Part shown: piece by piece, positions 1 to 6,000 of the stretch
How the letters are laid out: each line of letters begins with the position of its first letter
Numbering within the stretch: the first letter of the stretch is position 1
NCBI GenBank assembly: GCA_947598425.1
Contig: CANQFH010000032.1
Span: 1-11,516, forward strand
Length of the DNA stretch: 11,516 nt
From: an uncultured Bacilli bacterium
GTDB lineage: Bacteria; Bacillota_I; Bacilli_A; RF39; UBA660
Direction: 5' to 3'
Made by a program: the position numbers and the translations under genes
The notes under the pieces: generated by a model
The model's database searches: none
What the model saw: the letters and a program-made list of their open reading frames with translations, nothing else
What the model was told of the DNA's origin: nothing

Positions 1-2
1 TA

Positions 3-53
3 TTAGCAACGGAAGATTATATAAATTCTTTCGTTATTGGAAAAGAGTTGTAG
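3..53 (+). CDS. C-terminal end of an unidentified protein (partial)
   Basis: An open frame enters from the left edge and ends at TAG (51-53), giving the last 16 residues LATEDYINSFVIGKEL. The codons are AT-rich like the rest of the window (TTA, GCA, GAA, GAT, ATA, AAT), and a plus-strand terminator follows 31 bases later, so some plus-strand gene does end here. A second frame, open from base 2 to a TGA at 77-79, is also possible, but it uses GC-ending codons (AGC, AAC, TAC, GAC, CGC, TCC) unlike its neighbours, so I prefer this one. Too little is present to assign a function. Confidence 0.3.
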   Translation, partial: LATEDYINSFVIGKEL

Positions 54-84
54 ATAACTACGACACTCGCTCCATTTGAAAATT

Positions 85-109
85 AATCTCTATCTCTAGA
101 GATTTTTTT
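85..109 (+). terminator. Rho-independent terminator of the left-edge gene
   Basis: Stem AATCTCT (85-91) pairs with AGAGATT (98-104) around a 6-base loop, followed by a run of T to 109. It lies just after the partial plus-strand gene. Read on the minus strand, the same hairpin is followed only by AATTTT. It could therefore also weakly end the minus-strand phosphodiesterase gene, whose stop codon lies about 40 bases away, and no other terminator is visible for that gene. Confidence 0.7.
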
Positions 110-142
110 AATACAATAAATTCCCAAATACAAATATAACAA

Positions 143-1252
143 TTATGTTCTATCTACTATTATTAAAGGAACATACACTTCATCATTTGTATAACCAGCA
201 TGATGAGAAAATAATACCTCATCTCCATCAGTTAATAAACATTTATTAGAATTAGCTATAGCTATAAAATCCCCGATGGCAGCATCAAACAATTCATTTG
301 GTATACCATCTCCAAAAATTTTACTTTCTAAAACTTCTGATTTATTATAAATTTTAAAATCATTTCCAAAAAATTCTTTAAATTTGGAAACAAAAATATT
401 TAAAAATTCCTTTTTTACTTTAAAAGAAACTGCCCGTTGTTCAATTGATGTAGTTCTCTCTAACATATTTAATAACTCCGGATAATCATTTAAAAATATA
501 TTATCAACCTTTATATGACCATGATCTGCTACAATTATAACTAATGAATTTGTTAACTTGTTACAAAAATCTGATACTTTTATATCTCGTTCTTGTATAA
601 GTTTTCTAACAACTTCACTATCAGCTCCATAATCATGCATCGTATGATCTGGCTCATCATCATATACATATAAAAATTTTTTCCCTTGAATTTTTGCCTC
701 TTCCATTACAAGTTTCAACATATTATCTAAATTAGAATATACAACTGCATTACCTGTTTTAAAAGGAAAAAATTCTTTTGCATGATATCTTCCAACTTCT
801 TCTATTTCATCTACTATAGTAGTGTTAACTAATTTGTTCTTTACCTCTAAAAATTCTTTACATACTTCTTCTTTTCCTTTTTCACAATTTAGAAACAAAG
901 ATATCGTTTTATCTATTGGTTTTATATATGTATTCCAACCAAGCCAACCATGTTCATTAGGATTTAAGCCTGTTCTAATGGATGTTGTAGCTGCAGTTGT
1001 AGTGGCTGGAAAGACTGTAGTTATTTCTTTATATTGATTTTTTCTGAAAAAGGAATCTTCTTCTAATGTTCTATCTAATATTCTAGAACCCATTCCATCA
1101 AAAAGCATAACAATAACATTATCAGGTTGTTTTTCTTCTAATATTTTATCAATATAATCTATTGATTTATGATGATATTCTAAGCCAAAATATTTTCTAA
1201 TAGAACAAGCTAAATTTGTTAAGCATTCATCATAATTATTTTTTATTTTCAT
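143..1252 (-). CDS. Alkaline phosphatase superfamily phosphodiesterase/nucleotide pyrophosphatase-like protein
   Basis: A 369-residue predicted soluble metallohydrolase of the type I phosphodiesterase/nucleotide pyrophosphatase branch. Seen, numbered from the ATG: LFDGMG near residue 52 (first metal-binding Asp), FPATTTAATTS with the likely nucleophile Thr84 or Thr85, NEHGWLGW near 99-106, DEPDHTMHDYG (Asp202, His206), ADHGH (Asp243, His244) and SHHAG (His350/351). This is the full two-metal set expected of the family, so the enzyme should be active; the substrate cannot be told. No signal peptide or membrane segment is visible, so it is probably cytoplasmic. An in-frame GTG at 1264 would merge with the ribosome site. 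The ATG at 1252 has AGAGGTG about 9 bases upstream and is preferred. The gene is a single unit, divergent from the cohesin-like gene. Confidence 0.88.
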   Translation of the reverse strand: MKIKNNYDECLTNLACSIRKYFGLEYHHKSIDYIDKILEEKQPDNVIVMLFDGMGSRILDRTLEEDSFFRKNQYKEITTVFPATTTAATTSIRTGLNPNEHGWLGWNTYIKPIDKTISLFLNCEKGKEEVCKEFLEVKNKLVNTTIVDEIEEVGRYHAKEFFPFKTGNAVVYSNLDNMLKLVMEEAKIQGKKFLYVYDDEPDHTMHDYGADSEVVRKLIQERDIKVSDFCNKLTNSLVIIVADHGHIKVDNIFLNDYPELLNMLERTTSIEQRAVSFKVKKEFLNIFVSKFKEFFGNDFKIYNKSEVLESKIFGDGIPNELFDAAIGDFIAIANSNKCLLTDGDEVLFSHHAGYTNDEVYVPLIIVDRT

Positions 1253-1274
1253 AACAAAAAACACCTCTAATAAT

Positions 1275-1303
1275 ATTTTACATGATAATAAAAAAGTTGT
1301 AAA
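1275..1303 (-). promoter_or_regulatory. Promoter of the phosphodiesterase gene
   Basis: On the minus strand, TTTACA (1298-1303) and TAAAAT (1275-1280) are separated by exactly 17 bases, a good sigma-70-like pair. Transcription would start near 1268, leaving a very short leader that begins almost at the AGAGGTG ribosome site (1262-1268). The short leader is the reason for moderate confidence. Confidence 0.45.
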
Positions 1304-1350
1304 TATTAGCTACAATTACCATTGTTGCTTATAAAATTTTAATATATAAG

Positions 1351-1381
1351 ATTTTTACTTAAGATATTATATTTTTACTTA
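1351..1381. repeat. Two 11-bp direct repeats with a 20-bp period
   Basis: ATTTTTACTTA occurs exactly at 1351-1361 and again at 1371-1381. The 20-bp period is about two DNA helix turns, so both copies face the same side of the helix. They lie between the two divergent promoters, about 20 bp upstream of the -35 box of the cohesin-like gene. A tandem regulator site is possible; chance in AT-rich DNA is the alternative. Confidence 0.5.
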
Positions 1382-1402
1382 TTTTGTCAATTAAATGTTA
1401 AT

Positions 1403-1432
1403 TTGACATTATATCTTTAAATTCACTCTAAT
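1403..1432 (+). promoter_or_regulatory. Promoter of the cohesin-like gene
   Basis: A perfect -35 box TTGACA (1403-1408) is followed after 18 bases by TCTAAT (1427-1432), a 5/6 match to the -10 consensus. The predicted start point near 1439 gives a leader of about 30 bases. The -35 box also lies in an imperfect inverted repeat (GTCAATTAA at 1386-1394 against TTAATTTGAC at 1398-1407). Confidence 0.6.
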
Positions 1433-1440
1433 ATTAGAGT
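1425..1440. promoter_or_regulatory. Perfect 16-bp palindrome over the -10 box (candidate operator)
   Basis: ACTCTAATATTAGAGT is identical to its own reverse complement over all 16 bases and has no central loop, as expected of a binding site for a dimeric repressor rather than an RNA hairpin. It covers the whole -10 box and the predicted start point, so a bound protein would block transcription. The half site CTCTAATA recurs at 1265-1272, next to the start of the divergent phosphodiesterase gene, which hints at shared control. No regulator gene is in the window. Confidence 0.55.
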
Positions 1441-1468
1441 AAAATAAAAATGAAAGGATATGATAGTT

Positions 1469-1897
1469 ATGGATATAAATGCTAAGTTAACTTCCCAATC
1501 ATCATTAATAAGAGTACTTGATAATAATCAAATATCATTAGAACTTAATAAGCCAATCAGCAGTGCTTCATTTAAATTAATTTATGATGCCAAAGTATTT
1601 GAATATCTAAAGGGATCAGTTGTTAGTTTACTTAAAACTAACAAAGTAGATGATTCTACTTTAGGTGAAATAATTTATGAAGGTAAAATTAATGGTGGTC
1701 AAGGTTCAAAAAAGATTGGTTTTACTTTTAAAGCCTTACAAGAATCCAAAACAACTACTTTTAAAATAACTGATTTAGTTTTAGACAATGAGGCTAGTGA
1801 ACAAGAACCAGAACTAATATTAAATACTTTACCATTTCAAATAACTGGAGCAGAAGCAGAAAAAGTAGTAGATGATACTCATCATGAGGAACAATAA
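1469..1897 (+). CDS. Small cohesin-like beta-sandwich protein without secretion signal
   Basis: A 142-residue protein. The pattern SFKLIYDAKVFEYLKG near residues 34-49, then GEIIYEG, a Gly-rich turn, IGFTFKAL and TFKITDLVL, resembles the alternating strands of cohesin/carbohydrate-binding-module beta-sandwiches (YDPxxLE..., ...LTFKV). The resemblance is by eye and is not proof. The C-terminal 30 residues are acidic and probably disordered, ending in DDTHHEEQ. There is no signal peptide, membrane segment or sortase motif, which is unusual for this fold. An ATG at 1460 sits only 1 base after the AAAGGA ribosome site (1453-1458), while the ATG at 1469 is 10 bases away and is preferred. The gene is a single unit with its own promoter, operator-like palindrome and terminator. 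The true function is unknown. Confidence 0.75.
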   Translation: MDINAKLTSQSSLIRVLDNNQISLELNKPISSASFKLIYDAKVFEYLKGSVVSLLKTNKVDDSTLGEIIYEGKINGGQGSKKIGFTFKALQESKTTTFKITDLVLDNEASEQEPELILNTLPFQITGAEAEKVVDDTHHEEQ

Positions 1898-1916
1898 TAT
1901 TAAAAAGATTAACATC

Positions 1917-1969
1917 AATGATAATTACTCACATCTCTTGTGAGTTTTCTTTTGTTTAAAATTATCATT
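1917..1969. repeat. 10-bp inverted repeat flanking the terminator hairpin
   Basis: AATGATAATT (1917-1926) is the exact reverse complement of AATTATCATT (1960-1969). The left arm abuts the terminator stem directly, so an RNA from either strand could fold a longer, two-level stem. It may stabilise the 3' end or serve as a second terminator barrier between convergent genes. Confidence 0.5.
1927..1954 (+). terminator. Terminator of the cohesin-like gene
   Basis: A perfect 7-bp stem, ACTCACA (1927-1933) with TGTGAGT (1939-1945), closes a 5-base loop and is followed by a T-rich tract to about 1954. It begins 30 bases after the stop codon. It is nested inside a larger inverted repeat, AATGATAATT (1917-1926) with AATTATCATT (1960-1969). 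Confidence 0.8.
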
Positions 1970-1971
1970 AT

Positions 1972-2017
1972 AAAATAAAAACACACTTGTAAATTGAAAT
2001 AATCAATTAGTGTGTTT
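1972..2017 (-). terminator. Terminator of the giant-protein/ALDH-like operon
   Basis: On the minus strand, AAACACACT pairs with AGTGTGTTT (2009-2017 with 1979-1987) and an inner AATTG/CAATT stem (1992-1996 with 2004-2008) continues it. A 4-base bulge interrupts one side, and the hairpin is followed by TTATTTTA. It starts 5 bases past the stop codon of the ALDH-like gene and faces the plus-strand terminator at 1927-1954. Confidence 0.7.
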
Positions 2018-2022
2018 ATGAA

Positions 2023-3042
2023 TTAATCATTGTTTGTTAATTCTATTCTTTCGCTATTACCATCTAATTTAAAACTAAATGGATAAATTATAACTTTTTC
2101 ATTAATTAAATCAGTTTGTTTAATATCAATTATTCTTTCAATAGTAGGACTAGTATTAACAGTTACTATTTTTGATTTTACTTCTTTAACAAATTTAGAG
2201 GCATTTTCTACTGATGTAGTAAATATTGCAGCACTATACTTACTACCATTATAATTAATCTTAGCAATAGCGTCTTCTATATCATCTACAATTATCGCAT
2301 TCGAATAATCTAATTTAGTATCACTACTAATATATAATTGAATATTTAATCCCGTATTAATTATTTTATTTAAAAAGTCTAAATGATTTAGATCTTCAAT
2401 ATATAAATCAAAATTTTCATAACCACTTATAATAGTTTTATTTTTAGATTTATTTAAAATCATTTGTTGTAAATTATGATTACCTATACAAACTACTAAA
2501 TCAATATTAGCAAAATTAGATAATAATTCATCATAATTTTCAGTTATATATATTTGAATTAAATATTTAGATATATTAAATTGTTCTAAAACACTTTGCA
2601 CTATTTGGACTAGTAATTGATTAGTTCCCAACATAAAGCCATTATTTGCTAATATTGTAGTATTACCAGCCATTATATTTCGCATAATCATTTCCATTGT
2701 AATATAGGGATTACCATCAGTAATAACTACAACATTACCATAAGCCATTATTTGAGTTCCATACACTAACTTTTTTTCATCATCTTTTTGTGAAAGTATA
2801 ACATCACCATAAAATATCTTTTCTTGTTCTAAAATATTAAAGATATTCTTAATAATACTATAATCTAATATAAAACCATTATGATTCTTTTGATCAATAC
2901 GATTTACTTGCTCTAGAGCTTCTTGGTTTCTTTCTAAAGACGTTTTAATTTGATTAATAATATTTTGAATATTTTCTCTTAAAATATCTTTATTTACTTG
3001 TAAGGCATTAGCTATTATTTCATTAATATTATTATCTTTCAT
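2023..3042 (-). CDS. ProA/aldehyde dehydrogenase-fold protein lacking the catalytic cysteine (probable pseudoenzyme)
   Basis: A 339-residue protein resembling gamma-glutamyl phosphate reductase (ProA; usually about 415 residues) along its length. NRIDQKN (47-53), MAYGNVVVITDGNPYITMEM (99-118, like PxGVVGxIyExrPnVTvda), IMAGNTTILANNG (123-135, like xSGNAVILRGG), DLVVCIGN and IISGYENFDLYIED (204-217, like VIGTGVGNCHVYID), and a C-terminal DDIEDAIAKIN..GSKYSAAIFT (253-275) all align. The segment that should hold the catalytic Cys (NAKTQRPSVCN in ProA) is shortened to NTGLNIQLYI (229-238) with no Cys. The only Cys, 185, is elsewhere. It is therefore unlikely to be a dehydrogenase; a binding, scaffold or regulatory role is inferred. 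Its ATG and its ribosome site AAAGAGGT lie inside the 3' end of the giant gene (11-bp overlap), implying coupled translation. Confidence 0.8.
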   Translation of the reverse strand: MKDNNINEIIANALQVNKDILRENIQNIINQIKTSLERNQEALEQVNRIDQKNHNGFILDYSIIKNIFNILEQEKIFYGDVILSQKDDEKKLVYGTQIMAYGNVVVITDGNPYITMEMIMRNIMAGNTTILANNGFMLGTNQLLVQIVQSVLEQFNISKYLIQIYITENYDELLSNFANIDLVVCIGNHNLQQMILNKSKNKTIISGYENFDLYIEDLNHLDFLNKIINTGLNIQLYISSDTKLDYSNAIIVDDIEDAIAKINYNGSKYSAAIFTTSVENASKFVKEVKSKIVTVNTSPTIERIIDIKQTDLINEKVIIYPFSFKLDGNSERIELTNND

Positions 3043-6000
3043 GATTAATACCTCTTTCTATATCCATTTCATTTGTTAATTCCATAATTTTAGTATACAT
3101 TTCTAATTGTTTTGCATCTAAATCTGACACATCAATTATTTTATCACCCACTACTTGTTCTAAAGCCAATCTCATTTGCATTATAACTTGATATTCCATA
3201 TCCATTTGTTGTTTGCCATTATCAATTTTAGTATTGAATAATAAATCCCCTATTTTTAATTTATTACCATTAATATCATATATAATTGCAAAATTAGGAT
3301 TCATTATTATTTTAGTAGTATCAGGATTCAAACCATAATTCTTAGCTAATTCAGTAACTATGTGAGCTTCATCGGCATAATCACTAATTGATGTTGTTAA
3401 ATAATTAGGATGTTCTTTAGTTACTATTTCTAATTTTTCTAACATTAATAATAATTTTTTAGTAAAATTAGCATCGGTATATTCAATATAAGAATCACTA
3501 TGAATTGGTAAAGTAGCTCCATTATATTCCCTTCTATTATCACGTTCTTCTAAAATATATTGAGTAGTCGAGTCATTAGTATAAAGAGCTCTAGATAATT
3601 TGACTGGTTCTTCAAATGGTAATGGTCTTGCAACTGAACCTTTATTTAATATAGCATGTTCTTTTAGGGATTCAGCAATATCATTATAACCTAATCCTAC
3701 AGTTACTTTTCCTAATCTTAAACCTTCATATTGCTCTTTAGTAATTTTACCCATTTGAAGTAGTTTAGTATATTCTTCATCATCTTTCCTAATTAAATCG
3801 TGAGCAGCTTCTTTATATATTTCAAAGACTTCATCTGTAAAACCTTTACGACCTAATTCTGGATGTTCTTTAGTTGCTCTTACAAAAGCTTTAGCAGGTA
3901 TTTCAATATTATCAAAACATAAAACATCTTTATTTCGCCATACCCAACTTTGCGCTACAATATTATCATTATCATCTTTGATCACAAATACTCGACCATT
4001 TTTATCAACCATACTATGTTCCATACAAACTTCGGCACTATCATGTAATTCTTGACAACAATCAGTTAAAGTTCCAATCGCCATTGCTAAAGGATCATCT
4101 AAACGTAAAGTTTCATAAGTATATTTACCACTTGTTTTAACTGTACGATGTTCAATTCTAGGAATACTACTAAATGTTCTTTGTTTACCATAATTATAGA
4201 TTTGTTGTAACATATCAAAATCAGCTTGATTATAACCCGCAATTGCGGATATTTCTGCAACCCGTTCATTACCTACATTTACTGAAGTAAATTTATTGGT
4301 TTGAACAAAACTAACAGCTAATTCTAAAGTTAGGGTTCGATTACTATTCATAGCTTTAATATCTGAGAATTGTCTTTGAATACTAGAAATATAACTAATA
4401 TATTCAGGACTATCTAAAATTTTATTCATATTGGCTAATAAAAATTCTCTAAAATCAGGATCATATGTTAATTCAAAGGCTCCAAATAATTGATGAGCTT
4501 TATTCGGAGTTAAAATAGGAAAATCCGGATATCTCTCTAATATACTTCTAATAAGATAACTAGATTTAGGATAACTTTGGGGATTAATAGTCAAAGTATA
4601 AGAATCACCAGTTTTTCGATATATTTGACTAAATATATTTTCTTCTAAATTACCTTGGAATCCTTCACTTACAAGCATTTCTTTTAATTGGGTATATTCT
4701 TGATATCCTCGAGATGCTTCCGAATAATCATTCATGATTAATTTATTTATAATATAAGCATATTCGAAACTTACATTTCTTGGCAAACTAGTTAATAAAT
4801 CCAAAAGTTTTTTTAATCCCCTTTGATCATGATCAAATACTCCAAAACAGTATGCTAATTTTAACATTGCATCTCTGGCTTCAGGAGTTTTTGAAAAATT
4901 TTTTATCCTCATTAAAGTACTCCAATTAGAACCAGATACTAAAAATTTATCAGCATCATTAATATCAAAGTTTTGCATTACTACAAAATCAGGAATGAAT
5001 TTACCACCAGTTTTATCATACCAATTTTTCATTAAAGAAACTTGATGAGCTTTTAACATTTCAGTTACAGTTTCAGCTTTATTAATTCCTAATTTAATGA
5101 CTTTTTCTTCTCCAAATAATTCGATAAATTTAACTAAATCTTGTTTTAAATTAATATTTCTAAGTAATGAAGTTATTAATGCTTTATCTTTTAAATATGG
5201 TAACCATTCTTTGTGATTTTGTAATATTTTAAATGTCATAAGATAACCATTATAATTATAGAAAACTTGTTTTAAATCTTCTGGAGCATTATCACTTAAA
5301 AACAACTCCGGATACTTTTCTTTTACAAAACTAGGGGCATCATCTGGATAATAAGATATATTACCTAATTTACATTCTCTAGCAATGATATCTTCCATTC
5401 TTTTCGAAATATCATCAATAGTTAATATTTTTTTATTATTTATATCTAAATATTTGCCATTAATTAAAGTTACTTCAGAATTTAATTGTTGCTCAATTCC
5501 ATCCATATATCTACCATATTTAGTACACAACTCTAAAAAATTCTTATTACCAAATACCTCTAATAATTCTAAATCACTATATTTTTGATCTACTAGGCTA
5601 TCATAACCACTATCTATTAGTATTCGCCCATTAAAATGTTTACCATCTTTAATACCAAAAGCTATAAATAAATTTTTATCTTTCAAAATATCTACTAATT
5701 CCGGATACTTTTTAATATCATTAAAAGTAAGACATCCACCATAAAAGACCATTTTTAATCTTTGCTTTTCTACTGAAGAAATATTTGTTAAGCTATCAAA
5801 ATTGACAAACATTTCTGGATGTTCTGATACTAATTCTGGAATCTTTTGTAAATAAGAATAGTCTATTTTATCTTGAATAATTTTATTATAGATAGCATCT
5901 CTTAAAGCCTTTTCTATTGCTTGTTCATCCTCTATTTCACCATGTAAACTAGATATATTAAGAGCAGTCATTATGGCTCCATATTTAATGCATAACTGTA

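Noticed and set aside
40..76. Possible tRNA or tmRNA 3' end (ACTCGCTCCA)
   Set aside because: No T-arm consensus (GGTTCRA) upstream and no pairing 5' half in the window.
2..79. Alternative left-edge frame ending in TGA at 77-79
   Set aside because: Open for 25 codons but rich in C-ending codons foreign to this genome; the frame ending at 53 has typical codon use. Neither can be proven from so short a piece.
822..1037. Plus-strand open frame of 71 codons opposite the phosphodiesterase gene
   Set aside because: It lies wholly antisense to a gene with a full set of catalytic motifs, has no ribosome site, and its protein is low-complexity Ser/Phe/Val.
1450..1485. Eleven-codon reading frame overlapping the ribosome site of the cohesin-like gene
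   Set aside because: It begins before the AAAGGA site, so it has no ribosome site of its own; most likely a coincidence rather than a leader peptide.
5385..5588. Plus-strand open frame of 67 codons inside the giant gene
   Set aside because: Antisense shadow of a long coding frame; no promoter, ribosome site or recognisable protein pattern.
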